A stretch of 58,886 nucleotides of DNA from the NCBI GenBank assembly GCA_903834465.1, contig CAILJB010000090.1:1-58886 (forward strand), given 5' to 3'. The DNA comes from an uncultured Pseudomonadota bacterium. Its GTDB lineage: Bacteria > Pseudomonadota > Gammaproteobacteria > Methylococcales > Methylomonadaceae. The notes beneath the pieces were generated by a model. The model worked only from the letters and a program-made list of their open reading frames with translations, was not told the DNA's origin and did no database searches. Shown here piece by piece: positions 1 to 9,364 of this stretch. Position 1 is the first letter of the stretch. Every line of letters begins with the position of its first letter. Position numbers and translations under genes: made by a program.

Positions 1-69
1 GACTTTCGGGGGCTAGTCTGTGAAGTGAACCGTGCTGTAATGCGGTCAGCAGCAGAAACCAGTAGGTAG
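1..69 (+). CDS. tnpB: TnpB C-terminal fragment (IS200/IS605-type), cut by window edge
   Basis: Only the last 22 codons are inside the window, ending in TAG at 67-69. The peptide ends EVNRAVMRSAAETSR, the kind of short Arg/Ser/Thr-rich tail that precedes the right end of IS605/IS1341-type elements. TnpB is the RNA-guided nuclease of these transposons. The call depends more on the right-end sequence that follows than on the peptide itself, so it is inference from context. Catalytic motifs, if intact, lie upstream of the window. Confidence 0.55.
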   Translation, partial: DFRGLVCEVNRAVMRSAAETSR

Positions 70-140
70 TAGTGATACATGCCTGCTCCTTAGCAATAAG
101 GAATCCCCGTTGTAACCCTTTAGGGCGGGGAGGATGTCAA
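1..140 (+). mobile_element. Right end of an IS200/IS605-family element
   Basis: Downstream of the tnpB stop lies a hairpin-forming segment at about 106-131 (CCCCG paired with CGGGG, inner CCC-TTTA-GGG), followed by GAGGATGTCAA ending at 140. Subterminal palindromes and a terminal TCAA are typical of right ends in this family. These elements transpose as single strands without target duplication. The host sequence resumes at 141, four bases beyond the stop codon of the convergent hybrid kinase gene, so the element landed just outside that gene. The left end is not in the window. Confidence 0.6.
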
Positions 141-144
141 ATCG

Positions 145-3066
145 TTAAGTAATAAGGGGCAGGCAATTTGTTTTAATCAATTTAGCGCGTAATTTATTGA
201 TAATGGAAAGCGCATCATCAATTTCAAACATTTCCATTTTAGTCACAATTTCAAACACGTCTTGCTCTGCCTCAGTGCCAGCAACGTCTACACATAAATG
301 GGTAATATAAATTTCAGCCGCTCCTATATCATTTTCCAATAATGAAGCCAGTTCTTTTAGCTTAATCAACAAATTATGGTGACTTATCCCCTCCTTTGTA
401 TTAGTCGATATTATTTCTGTATTTGGAGTTAACCCATCAATTTCATCTACGGCTTGTTGCAATAATTGTCGCAGTCTTTCAAATTGTTCAACATCAGGTA
501 TTTTTTCTTGCTGTAACAAAGAATCAATTTCAATGGTACATGTAAAAAGTTTCGTAGCATCAAGCGTTCCGCAAACGCCTTTAAATCCGTGACAAAATTC
601 CTCACCAGCTTGAACCCCTTTTTCTTGTATTAGATTCTGCAATTCATCAACAGCGTTCGCATAGCGTTCTCGAAAACGGTGTAATTGTTTGAAATAAGCA
701 TTTGAATTGCCACCAATACGACGAATACCTTGTTGGGTATCAAAATTTTTCAGTACCGGCGAATTTAAAATAGTATTTGTCACATTAGCAATGGTACTTT
801 TTCCGCGTAACCATCGCGCTAATATTGCAGATAATCGGTCTGGTACAATTGGTTTAGCAATATAATCATTCATGCCAGCTTGTCGGCATTTTTCTACATC
901 TTGCTCCATTGCCATCGCTGTCATCGCGATAATGGGTAACGATGAAAAACGTTCATTGCCCAATGCGCGGATATGTCGAGTAGCATCGAGTCCATCCATA
1001 ACCGGCATCTGTACATCCATTAAAATGGCATCATAATCACGCTGCTGCACCATTTTCACTGCTTCTGCACCGTTTATTGCTTCATCAACACTGATATTCA
1101 TACAATTCAGTAATTCCACAGCAACTTCGCGGTTAATTTCGTTATCTTCAACAAGTAGTAGGTGGACTCCTGCATAATTACGGTTAAACATATCCCTATT
1201 TGATTTTTGATTGTACTTATTCGTGTTTGCCCAACTATGATTGAAAATAGATAGGAGGCTATTAAGTAGTCCAGAAGGTAACACCGGTTTGATAAGAAAA
1301 CCGTCTATACGGTGTTGTTTAGCTAGCGTCATCACTTCTTCACGGTCATAAGTCGTTATCCCTATTATTTTGAGTTGCTGTAGGATAAGCGCGTCATTGC
1401 GTATTAGCTTGATGATTTCATCCCCTTTCATATCCCGCATATTCCAATCCAACAATACTACATCAAAGGAACAACGCTCTAACTGTTCAATTGCGGCTAA
1501 TCCATTAGTTACCGTGCTTACGTCTAGTTGGAAAAAACGTAACATTTCGCTGAGAATCTCGCCCGAAACGTTATTATCATCCACCAGCAACACATGGATA
1601 TTGTTAAGTAATTGCCCTTTCTGTTCGAACTGTCCTAATTCGACTGAAGAGGGGGCAATTTTTAACGGGATGGTACAACAAATTGTCGAACCTTTATCCA
1701 GTTGTGACGCTTCTATCCAAATACCTCCCCCCATCAATTCAACAAGATGTTTGCTGATTGCAAGACCTAACCCTGTGCCGCCAAAACAGCGCGTGGTACT
1801 TTCATCGGCTTGCATAAATTTTTGGAATAATTTGTTTTGCACTTCAGATGTCATACCAATGCCGGTATCGCGCACCGTGATATGCAGAATTAAATCGGTT
1901 TCTGTTACATTTTCACAATGAAAGGACAGCTCTACCTCTCCTTTTTCAGTAAATTTGATGCCATTTCCACAAAGATTTAATAATACCTGCTCTAAATGGA
2001 GCGGATCGCCTAAGAGTAAAGATGGAATGTTGAAATCATAGCGTATAAGAAATTCAATGCCTTTTTTTGTAGCTTGCAAACCTACGTTATCCGTTAGTTG
2101 TTCCAGTACCGTATCAAAACTAAATTCAATCGTTTCGATGTCTAACTTACCTGCTTCTATTTTGGAAAAATCTAAAATATCGTTAATGATTTCAAGTAGA
2201 TAATTTGCAGCACTTTGCGCTTTACTCAAATAATTTCGTAAAACTGGCGACATATCGTTATTGAGTGCTAAATATAACATGCCAAGAATGGCATTCATTG
2301 GCGTGCGTATTTCATGACTCATGTTAGCCAAAAAAGCACTTTTTGCCACATTTGCCGTTTCAGCCATTTCTTTGGCTTGTGCGAGTTCTTGGGTTCGAAT
2401 TTGGATGAGTTCTTCTAAATGCTGACGGTGATGATTGAGTTCTTCCGTTCTATCTCGAACTTGTTGGTCTAAATTTTCGTTTAGCGCATTAAGCCGCGCT
2501 TGAATGGCATCGAGTTCCTTATTTTGACTAAGTGAATTGTTGTAGAGCGAAAACAGCATATTTAAAATTTGCTTACCACCACTGGCAACAACATGTTTCT
2601 TTCCGTTGACATACACAACTTCTTGTCGTCGCTCATTTGGCCATAATCGCTGACTTGGTTTATTCAATAAACAATGAATAGAGTCCAACAGACTTGCTTC
2701 AACAAAAGGTTTAATAAAATAAGCATCCGCACCTGAATTGATGGCTTCGATAATGTCTTCGGGTTCTGAAAGTGTGGTGAGTAAAATGAGAGGAATCGTC
2801 CACAACTCATCATCATGTTTGAGTGTGCGACACAACTCGTAGCCATTCATAACTGGCATAATTATATCGCTGATTATCAGTGCTGGTGGGTGTGAACGGA
2901 TAGATTGCAAACCTTCAGCTCCATTTTTCGCCAAATTTACCGCATACCCTGCTTTGGAAAGAATAACGTTCAACAATTCTGCCACTGACGAGCTGTCAAC
3001 AATGAGAATTTCAGGTTGGCTATTAAAAACTATATTTTGCCCTGTTATATTGTCTTTTCCCATCAT
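145..3066 (-). CDS. Hybrid sensor histidine kinase (REC-HisKA-HATPase-REC-REC-HPt)
   Basis: This is a 973-residue multi-step phosphorelay protein without membrane segments. An N-terminal receiver (about 18-135, Asp67 in SDIIMP) is followed by a coiled coil (175-240). HisKA has its phospho-acceptor His251 in [12 protein letters not shown]. The HATPase (about 355-470) carries an N box, DTGIGM and GGTGLGLA. A second receiver (about 490-605, Asp540) and a third (about 635-755, Asp684 in [11 protein letters not shown]) precede an HPt domain with His826 in CHGFKG. About 90 residues after the HPt resemble the C-terminus of the neighbouring CHASE8/HAMP protein. The gene is divergent from that neighbour across 131 bp, suggesting one signalling locus. 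The N-terminal receiver means the input is probably another phosphodonor and not a ligand. The signal is unknown. Confidence 0.93.
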   Translation of the reverse strand: MMGKDNITGQNIVFNSQPEILIVDSSSVAELLNVILSKAGYAVNLAKNGAEGLQSIRSHPPALIISDIIMPVMNGYELCRTLKHDDELWTIPLILLTTLSEPEDIIEAINSGADAYFIKPFVEASLLDSIHCLLNKPSQRLWPNERRQEVVYVNGKKHVVASGGKQILNMLFSLYNNSLSQNKELDAIQARLNALNENLDQQVRDRTEELNHHRQHLEELIQIRTQELAQAKEMAETANVAKSAFLANMSHEIRTPMNAILGMLYLALNNDMSPVLRNYLSKAQSAANYLLEIINDILDFSKIEAGKLDIETIEFSFDTVLEQLTDNVGLQATKKGIEFLIRYDFNIPSLLLGDPLHLEQVLLNLCGNGIKFTEKGEVELSFHCENVTETDLILHITVRDTGIGMTSEVQNKLFQKFMQADESTTRCFGGTGLGLAISKHLVELMGGGIWIEASQLDKGSTICCTIPLKIAPSSVELGQFEQKGQLLNNIHVLLVDDNNVSGEILSEMLRFFQLDVSTVTNGLAAIEQLERCSFDVVLLDWNMRDMKGDEIIKLIRNDALILQQLKIIGITTYDREEVMTLAKQHRIDGFLIKPVLPSGLLNSLLSIFNHSWANTNKYNQKSNRDMFNRNYAGVHLLLVEDNEINREVAVELLNCMNISVDEAINGAEAVKMVQQRDYDAILMDVQMPVMDGLDATRHIRALGNERFSSLPIIAMTAMAMEQDVEKCRQAGMNDYIAKPIVPDRLSAILARWLRGKSTIANVTNTILNSPVLKNFDTQQGIRRIGGNSNAYFKQLHRFRERYANAVDELQNLIQEKGVQAGEEFCHGFKGVCGTLDATKLFTCTIEIDSLLQQEKIPDVEQFERLRQLLQQAVDEIDGLTPNTEIISTNTKEGISHHNLLIKLKELASLLENDIGAAEIYITHLCVDVAGTEAEQDVFEIVTKMEMFEIDDALSIINKLRAKLIKTNCLPLIT

Positions 3067-3197
3067 GGTATATATCCTCCTATTATCTCAACTGCTGCTA
3101 TATTCTTTATACCCTTATTTGTTGACAGACTACACATGTTCAAATAGTTTTTGCAAAATAGTGCTAATTATCACGCACCATCAAAAGGGAATTTACC

Positions 3198-4574
3198 ATG
3201 TTCACAATTATAAAAAAATTACCCATCAAAACTAAATTAGTGTTGATTATTTCATTTATCGGCGTAAGCGGTTTAATTCTTGAAGGTGCAACCTTTGTTG
3301 TCTACGAACGATTTCGAGTAAAACAAGAAATGGTACAAGATTTTAGTTTGCTAGCAAGCATTATTGGTAATCGAAGTATTGCGTCTTTAGAGGATAAAAA
3401 CCATATAATTACTAAGGAAAACCTGACTATATTTAAAGTAAATCGTGCTATAGTCGCTGCATCGGTTTACGATGCTCAAGGCGACATTTTTGCACAGTAC
3501 GATAGTGGTGAAGAAGCTATATTTGATTTCCCCGCCAAGGCTAATTTGCCTAGTGAAACAATATCGACAGAGAATGGTTATTTGTATCTCAACGAACCGA
3601 TTATGGACAACGGTGTAGTTGTTGGCAATGTGTTCATTCGTGCCAGTTTGCGCGAACTAAATATACGCGGTCAGAACATGGTGTTGTTTTCTGCTCTAAT
3701 AATATTTGTAACAAGCATTATCGTATTGATTATTGCAGTGTGTTTACAACGCGTAATATTAAGACCCATTGAACATTTAATTTCGAACGCTCAAACTATC
3801 ACTACGCATAAAGATTATCGCGTGCGAATTCCATCTGGAAACAATGATGAATTTGGCGCGTTGGCACGCACATTTAATTGTATGTTAGACACCATTCAAA
3901 ATTATGATTGTGCTTTGCAGCAAAGTAATCAGCGATTAGCCACATTTGAACAAAATGCTCATTATCCGCCTGAATTACTCGCCCTAGAAAGTTTGCAAAT
4001 TGGTGAAGGTATTCAACGTGTTGGCGGTAAAGTAGAAGATTATCGTAAACAATTACAACGTTTCCGTGAGCATTATGCTAATGCAACACAAGAATTAAAA
4101 CAGTTGCTGTTGTCTAAAAAAGATATGGCAGCCAGTGAGGATTATTGTAATACGCTTAAAGGTATTACGGGCAATATTGGCGCGAAATCTCTTTATCAAT
4201 GTGTAACAAATATAGGTATGCAACTAAAACAGTCGCAATTACCCAATGCTGTCGAATTTGAAAAAATGCAGACACTATTACAAGCGGTTATCAAAGATAT
4301 TGACACACTTTCCTTAACTGAAACAATGGTGTCATCACAATCTAAAAATTTTTCACACAACGTTTTGTTAAAAAAAATATCCGCTTTACTTTTTTCGCTA
4401 GAAAATGATTTAGGTCAGACTGAAACGTTATTGACTGAATTACTCATTGGCACTATTGGCGGAGAATTTGAAACACTAATAGCAGATATTACGGCACAAA
4501 TTGATGTGTTCAATATTGATCAAGCGACAATACTTTTAACGACTTTACAACAACGCTTATCAACACAATCTTAA
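3198..4574 (+). CDS. Membrane CHASE8/HAMP protein with degenerate HPt-like C-terminus
   Basis: This 458-residue inner-membrane protein has membrane segment 1 at about 13-36, a periplasmic domain resembling CHASE8 (about 40-155), membrane segment 2 at about 160-184 and HAMP at about 185-238. The cytoplasmic tail (about 265-345) aligns with the HPt of the divergent kinase (QLQRFREHYANA against [12 protein letters not shown]). The histidine of the HPt motif is replaced by Asn318 (YCNTLKG against FCHGFKG). The last 90 residues also match the kinase C-terminus. There is no kinase, GGDEF or methyl-accepting output domain. It precedes the REC-GGDEF-EAL gene by 19 bp and is probably co-transcribed with it. 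The start is supported by AAGGGA upstream. A docking or decoy role in the phosphorelay is inference. Confidence 0.85.
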   Translation: MFTIIKKLPIKTKLVLIISFIGVSGLILEGATFVVYERFRVKQEMVQDFSLLASIIGNRSIASLEDKNHIITKENLTIFKVNRAIVAASVYDAQGDIFAQYDSGEEAIFDFPAKANLPSETISTENGYLYLNEPIMDNGVVVGNVFIRASLRELNIRGQNMVLFSALIIFVTSIIVLIIAVCLQRVILRPIEHLISNAQTITTHKDYRVRIPSGNNDEFGALARTFNCMLDTIQNYDCALQQSNQRLATFEQNAHYPPELLALESLQIGEGIQRVGGKVEDYRKQLQRFREHYANATQELKQLLLSKKDMAASEDYCNTLKGITGNIGAKSLYQCVTNIGMQLKQSQLPNAVEFEKMQTLLQAVIKDIDTLSLTETMVSSQSKNFSHNVLLKKISALLFSLENDLGQTETLLTELLIGTIGGEFETLIADITAQIDVFNIDQATILLTTLQQRLSTQS

Positions 4575-4593
4575 TTTTTAAAGAGCCATAACT

Positions 4594-7494
4594 ATGCTCG
4601 AATCCAATTTAACTAAACCACGCCTGCTTATCATTGATGATGTCAATGATAATCTGCATACGTTAATAAGTATTTTGCGTGATGATTACGCGATTGTGGC
4701 GGCTACAAACGGCGAAAAAGCCTTAGAAATTGCATTACGCAACCCACCTAATCTCATTTTGCTTGATGTTAAAATGCCCATTATGGATGGTTATCAAGTT
4801 TTGCGGCATTTAAAAACGAATGAGAAGACCGCTAATATTCCTGTCATTTTTGTCACCGGATTAACTGATTCTGCTGATGAAGAAAAAGGTCTTAAACTGG
4901 GCGTTGCCGATTACATCACCAAACCTATCAATCCCGATTTACTTAAATTGCGTATATTAACGCAACTTGAATTATGTCGTTATCGGCGAAAACCAACCCG
5001 TGCCATCAACGCGTTAAGTGCTAAACCCACCTTGTTGGTTGTGGATGATATTCCCGAAAATATCCATCAGTTAATTTACGCTTTTCAAGATAAATATCAC
5101 ATTATCGCGGCAAATAATGGTATGAAGGCTTTGGAACTGTTGCGCGGTCGCACGCCAGATTTAGTGTTACTCGATATTGTCATGCCTGAAATGGATGGTT
5201 ATGAAGTATGTCGGCGCATGAAAGCAACGCCTGAAGGTAATCGTATTCCCGTCATTTTTTTAAGTACCATTGATAGCTCCGTAGACAAAATGCGAGGCTT
5301 TTCTATTGGCGCGGCAGATTACATAACGAAGCCTTTTGATATTGACGAAATAAGAGCGCGTATTCACACGCATTTAGAGTTAAGTAAATTACAACATTAT
5401 TTTGAACAGCTTGTTGCACAACGCACCGTTGATTTAGCAGAAAGTCGTGAGAAATATCGCGTTCTCGCTGAATATTCGCCTAACTGGGAATATTGGCTAG
5501 ATGAAAAGGGAAAATATTTGTACGTTTCACCCGCGTGCGAAATGATTTCAGGGTATAACCCCGAAGCCTTTATCACCGATACAAATTTGATGAGTAACAT
5601 CATTCATGCCGACGATTTAGCAAAGTGGTACACACATAAAGAGCAAGTAAGTCGCTCTCGCGAAATGACAATCCCGCCAATAAATTTCCGCATTTTTGAC
5701 CGCGCAGGACAAGAACATTGGCTAGAACACGTTTGTAAACCCATTATTGATAACAATGGACACTTTCTGGGTTTAAGAGGAACGCATCGAGACATTACCG
5801 AACATAAAAAAATACAACAACAACTTCATTTTGCTTCGCGTGTTTTTGAAAATGCGTCCGAAGGTATTGTAATTACAGATGAAAGTAATCATATTTGCAG
5901 TGTCAATCTTGCCTTTCAAAAAGTCACGGGCTACAGTTCCGAAGAAGTTTTGGGGGAAAATCCTAATATATTAAAATCAGGGCAACATAACGACGATTTT
6001 TATCAAACGATGTGGAACTCCATCAATATGAATGGCAGTTGGCAAGGCGAAATTTATAATCGCCGTAAAGATGGTTCGATTTATCCGTCCTCGGTTAATA
6101 TCAGCATTGTGCATGATAAAAGTACAAATACCTATCATCACATTGCGGTATTTTCTGATTTGAGTCCCATTAAACACACCGAAAAACAGCTCAATTTCTT
6201 TCAATATTACGATCCACTTACCTCATTACCGAATCGGACATTATTTACAAAATTGCTCGAACACGCGCTGCAACAAGCTAAACACAATAATTCGCAACTT
6301 GCACTGTTATCCATGGATTTGGATCAATTCAAAACCATCAATGAAAGTTTTGGCACAAATTTTGGCAATCAAGTTTTAATTGAGACGATACAACGTCTCA
6401 AAAACGTATTGTGCGGCACAGATGTTATTTCACGTTTTAATGGCGATGAATTCAATGTGTTAATTACACAAATTGATAATTTAGAAATCGCACATTTAAC
6501 GGCGCACCGCATTATTGAAAGCATGGAAAAACCCTATATTTTGGGCGATCAATGCGTTTATATCAGCATGTGCGTCGGTGTGGCATTTTATCCCTCTGAT
6601 GGGGGCGATACTGAAACGTTGCAACGTAATGCTGACACGGCTCTTCATCAAGCAAAACTACAAGGGCGAAATTCGCTGTGTTTCTTTGCGTCGGAAATGA
6701 CGCAATTAGCTAAACAACGATTAAGTCTTGATACGGAATTGCGTCGAGCGTTAATAGAAGATGAATTGCTTTTGTACTATCAACCACAAATAGAGTTAAA
6801 AACAGGAACATTAGTGGGTTTAGAAGCCCTCGTCCGTTGGCAACATCCCGAAAAAGGCATCATTCTACCAAGCGAATTTATTCCAATGGCAGAAGAAAGT
6901 GGGCTGATTGTGATGATTGGTGAATGGGTATTGCGCCGCGCCTGCCAGCAAATTAAACAATGGTTAGCGAAAGGATTTCAAGTACCTTCAGTGGCAGTGA
7001 ATGTTTCGGCAATTCAACTAAATCGCGGCAATTTACTGATAACCATTCAAAAAGCTCTGCGCGATTATGATATTTTACCGCATTGGTTAGAACTTGAAAT
7101 TACAGAAAGTTCGGTGATGTCAGATTTAACGGAAGCCGCAAAAATTTTAGCGCAACTTAAAGCATTAGGTTTTCGACTGTCAATTGATGATTTTGGAACG
7201 GGCTATTCGTCCATGTCTTATCTGCAACAGCTTAATGTCGATAAATTAAAAATTGATATTTCTTTTGTACGAACGATGACGCATGACACCGGTAAAGCGG
7301 CAATCGTACGGGCAATTATTGCATTGGGACACAGCCTTGATTTAGACGTTATTGCAGAGGGTGTTGAAAATGAAGAACAAATGGAAGGGTTACGAAAATT
7401 ACATTGCGACATGATTCAAGGCTATATTATCAGCAAAGCATTACCACCAGCAGATATTGAAACTTTTTTCAAGCGGCGAGTTGGTAAAGAATAG
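4594..7494 (+). CDS. REC-REC-PAS-PAS-GGDEF-EAL cyclic-di-GMP enzyme
   Basis: This is a 966-residue cytoplasmic response regulator. Two receivers (about 8-125 with LLDVKMPIMDG, and about 145-262 with LLDIVMPEMDG) are followed by two PAS domains (about 290-400 and 410-525), a GGDEF domain (about 545-705) and an EAL domain (about 722-960). The EAL domain has its landmarks: EAL at 744-746, EITES, DDFGTGYSS, KIDISFV and AEGVE, so phosphodiesterase activity is expected. The cyclase signature is NGDEF (616-620) in place of GGDEF, so cyclase activity is doubtful and the domain may be regulatory. It follows the CHASE8/HAMP gene closely and is the likely output of the hybrid kinase next door (inference). 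Confidence 0.92.
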   Translation: MLESNLTKPRLLIIDDVNDNLHTLISILRDDYAIVAATNGEKALEIALRNPPNLILLDVKMPIMDGYQVLRHLKTNEKTANIPVIFVTGLTDSADEEKGLKLGVADYITKPINPDLLKLRILTQLELCRYRRKPTRAINALSAKPTLLVVDDIPENIHQLIYAFQDKYHIIAANNGMKALELLRGRTPDLVLLDIVMPEMDGYEVCRRMKATPEGNRIPVIFLSTIDSSVDKMRGFSIGAADYITKPFDIDEIRARIHTHLELSKLQHYFEQLVAQRTVDLAESREKYRVLAEYSPNWEYWLDEKGKYLYVSPACEMISGYNPEAFITDTNLMSNIIHADDLAKWYTHKEQVSRSREMTIPPINFRIFDRAGQEHWLEHVCKPIIDNNGHFLGLRGTHRDITEHKKIQQQLHFASRVFENASEGIVITDESNHICSVNLAFQKVTGYSSEEVLGENPNILKSGQHNDDFYQTMWNSINMNGSWQGEIYNRRKDGSIYPSSVNISIVHDKSTNTYHHIAVFSDLSPIKHTEKQLNFFQYYDPLTSLPNRTLFTKLLEHALQQAKHNNSQLALLSMDLDQFKTINESFGTNFGNQVLIETIQRLKNVLCGTDVISRFNGDEFNVLITQIDNLEIAHLTAHRIIESMEKPYILGDQCVYISMCVGVAFYPSDGGDTETLQRNADTALHQAKLQGRNSLCFFASEMTQLAKQRLSLDTELRRALIEDELLLYYQPQIELKTGTLVGLEALVRWQHPEKGIILPSEFIPMAEESGLIVMIGEWVLRRACQQIKQWLAKGFQVPSVAVNVSAIQLNRGNLLITIQKALRDYDILPHWLELEITESSVMSDLTEAAKILAQLKALGFRLSIDDFGTGYSSMSYLQQLNVDKLKIDISFVRTMTHDTGKAAIVRAIIALGHSLDLDVIAEGVENEEQMEGLRKLHCDMIQGYIISKALPPADIETFFKRRVGKE

Positions 7495-7517
7495 CTAAAA
7501 ATATTTTCAAATAATCC

Positions 7518-7534
7518 AGCCCCTATAAGGGGCT
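7518..7534. terminator. Hairpin between convergent genes
   Basis: Perfect inverted repeat AGCCCC-TATAA-GGGGCT between the convergent EAL gene and DUF1566 gene. There is no clean T-tract on either side, so it may act as a weak bidirectional terminator. Confidence 0.4.
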
Positions 7535-7553
7535 TGGCTTATAGGGTCAATAC

Positions 7554-8066
7554 TTATTGCGTGCGAACTAGCCGAAGATAATTTCCATCATACTTAATCC
7601 TAAGATAATTATCGTAACCTTGATCAAAATTTACATACCACGCATGATTGCTAAATCCGGCGAAAGGCGAAGATGTCCAAAACGCTTTGGGCGGCGTATT
7701 CGGAAATACGCCTGCGTTAGTTGACGGATTGACACATTGTTCTTCGATAATTGTGCGTAATTCATTCACACTCGGCAAACGCCAATCGGTGTAACCTTCA
7801 AAACCCGTTTGATTTAGCGTTTGTACATATTCAAAAGCCTGATTCCATGCGTAAGTTTTTGGTCTACCTAAACAAGATGAGCCAGTTTGACCTTCACTGC
7901 ATTTTTTCCACATCAAGCCCGTTTTATTATCTATAACTGTACCGAGTGTATTCGTTGCAAAACGGTCAGTTGGTGTACTGGAAGCTATATTTGTTTGGCA
8001 AGTTTGAGCATTAGCGACAACCGTTAACGAAAAAATTAAAATCAGTCCTAATAAGTTTTTATTCAT
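7554..8066 (-). CDS. Secreted DUF1566 (Lcl C-terminal) domain protein
   Basis: This 170-residue protein has a clear Sec signal peptide (MNKNLLGLILIFSLTVVANA, cleavage after about 20). The rest matches the DUF1566 pattern: DNKTGLMWKKC, TYAWNQAFEYV, GYTDWRLPSVNELRTIIE, FWTSSPF and a final YLRLVR. The fold is lectin/sulfatase-modifying-like and the function is unknown in most bacteria. Four cysteines in the mature part could form disulfides in the periplasm. It is convergent with the EAL gene and stands alone. Confidence 0.8.
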   Translation of the reverse strand: MNKNLLGLILIFSLTVVANAQTCQTNIASSTPTDRFATNTLGTVIDNKTGLMWKKCSEGQTGSSCLGRPKTYAWNQAFEYVQTLNQTGFEGYTDWRLPSVNELRTIIEEQCVNPSTNAGVFPNTPPKAFWTSSPFAGFSNHAWYVNFDQGYDNYLRIKYDGNYLRLVRTQ

Positions 8067-8650
8067 ATATTATTTAATTTTAAAATTGAAAAGCTGTTAT
8101 TTTTATCACATTATTCAAAGATTAAAAAACCTCCGCGCACATTTAGTTTTTAACACAAAAACATTTTGACACGTTGCAATTACCATCGTACAGTTTTCGC
8201 AATGAGAACCGTTGGATGTCAATGGCATTCGATGAATAACCAAACAGATGACAGACAAGGTTTAGCCGATGGAATTTTTTACAGATTTTGATAAAGCCGT
8301 TGCACTAGCAATGACGATTGTTATTTGCTTGAAATACGCGCTTAATCCACATGTATGACAGACTGAAGCAATGCCGTTTTTTCAAATATTATTTTATACC
8401 ATTGTAATTGGTATGACTTACGACATTGCACCACTTCATATCTTGCAATAGATGGCGCGTCGCGGGCTGAAATTACCTAAGTATTTACTACTCTGAAAAG
8501 TCCAAGAAATTACAGACGGCTATTTTAAAAGGGCATGAGCATCCATTGCTAAACGATGGTGTTATCTGAAAAACCGAAGAAAGATGAATCTTATCTTATC
8601 TGGTGGTAATCTCATGTGTTCAATTTCACTTCTCGATTTAATGGATAATT
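8067..8650. other. 584-bp intergenic region, no intact gene
   Basis: No convincing gene is seen. A plus-strand frame from about 8269 reads through short open stretches (starting MEFFTDFDKAVALAMTIV, then MPFFQILFYTIV) broken by stop codons. This could be a decayed gene, but no family was recognised. The promoter of the bacteriohemerythrin gene should be in the last 150 bp, but no strong -35/-10 pair stands out. Confidence 0.4.
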
Positions 8651-9070
8651 ATGGACAGTTCTGCAAATAATAATTTTGTTTGGCTTGACGAATACAAGAT
8701 AGGTCACGATACCGTTGATGCACAGCATCAATATCTATTCGAATTAGCCAATCGAATCATCGACCCCAATAATGACCAGCAAACGACCCATCTTAATGTT
8801 GAGGCGTTGTACGAATATACGCACTCACATTTTAGGGATGAAGAATTGTTGATGGAACAGTACAATTATCCCGACTACGAACTTCACAAAAAAGCACATA
8901 AGCGATTGATAGCAGAGCTTAATGCAGTTAGCGGAGGGATTTTGACTGACGAGACACCAAGAGCTGATGTTGTAAAATTTATGAGTGATTGGCTTTTAAT
9001 ACATATTCTTGACGAAGATATGAGTTTCGGTAATTTTCTTCGTAAAATCGCAACTCAAAGCACCAACTAG
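8651..9070 (+). CDS. Bacteriohemerythrin
   Basis: This 139-residue single-domain hemerythrin binds O2 at a non-haem di-iron centre in the cytoplasm. Ligands are visible in order: His in DAQHQYLFEL, the HSHFRDEE motif, HKKAHKRL, and the late HILDEDMSF with His and Asp. Length and motif spacing fit bacterial hemerythrins. It is monocistronic with a strong terminator 13 bp after the stop. Roles proposed for the family are O2 storage, delivery or sensing; nothing here decides between them, though the gene lies next to a c-di-GMP/phosphorelay cluster. Confidence 0.93.
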   Translation: MDSSANNNFVWLDEYKIGHDTVDAQHQYLFELANRIIDPNNDQQTTHLNVEALYEYTHSHFRDEELLMEQYNYPDYELHKKAHKRLIAELNAVSGGILTDETPRADVVKFMSDWLLIHILDEDMSFGNFLRKIATQSTN

Positions 9071-9082
9071 CAGTTCGTTTCT

Positions 9083-9134
9083 GCCCTGCTTTCTTCATGA
9101 ATCAGCTGCCCATGCAGAGCAGGGCGGTTTTTTT
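9083..9134 (+). terminator. Rho-independent terminator of the hemerythrin gene
   Basis: GCCCTGCT (9083-9090) pairs with AGCAGGGC (9118-9125), followed by GG and a run of eight T. The long loop is tolerable given the GC-rich stem. Confidence 0.75.
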
Positions 9135-9193
9135 TGACATTTGTTGCGGTGTTTTTTTCAGCTGCAACAAAATTGCGACATTTTTCTTTCAGG

Positions 9194-9230
9194 CATAAAA
9201 AAAGGCTTTAGATTTTACTCTAAAGCCTTT
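9194..9230 (-). terminator. Rho-independent terminator of tRNA-Thr
   Basis: An 11-bp perfect stem (AAAGGCTTTAG at 9201-9211, CTAAAGCCTTT at 9220-9230) is followed on the minus strand by seven T. It lies 9 bp beyond the tRNA 3' end. Confidence 0.8.
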
Positions 9231-9238
9231 AATTTTAT

Positions 9239-9314
9239 TGGAGCTGGAGATGGGACTCGAACCCGCGACCGGCTGATTACAAATCAGCTGCTCTACCAAC
9301 TGAGCTACACCAGC
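9239..9314 (-). tRNA. tRNA-Thr (anticodon UGU)
   Basis: The minus strand gives a 76-nt tRNA from GCTGGTGTAGCTCAGTTGG to an encoded CCA. The D arm (AGCTCAGTTGGTAGAGC), the anticodon stem GCTGA/TCAGC with loop TTTGTAA (anticodon TGT) and the T loop TTCGAGT are all recognisable. The acceptor stem has one T-T mismatch and the discriminator is T. A strong terminator follows directly. Confidence 0.93.
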
Positions 9315-9364
9315 AATATGTGTTAAATTATACACACAAAATAATTTTTAGCCAATATTTCAAC

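Larger units (their letters stand above)
1..156 (+). ncRNA. Candidate omega RNA (3' part) with guide from the kinase 3' flank
   Basis: In IS200/IS605 elements the guide RNA for TnpB comes from the 3' end of tnpB plus the right end, and its guide is the DNA directly after the transposon. Here the guide would begin at about 141 (ATCGTTAAGTAATAAG), overlapping the stop codon of the kinase gene on the opposite strand. The position follows from family knowledge only. The 5' end of the RNA is outside the window and no transcription data exist. Confidence 0.3.

Noticed and set aside
1370-1921. Long frame opposite the hybrid kinase
   Set aside because: Antisense shadow without family features or ribosome binding site.
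8269-8450. Two tiny plus-strand proteins in the 8067-8650 gap
   Set aside because: No ribosome binding sites, and stop codons break the shared frame; no family seen.
9141-9326. Open frame across the tRNA-Thr gene ending LLYQLSYTSNMC
   Set aside because: It is the antisense reading of the tRNA and its terminator, a common false gene.
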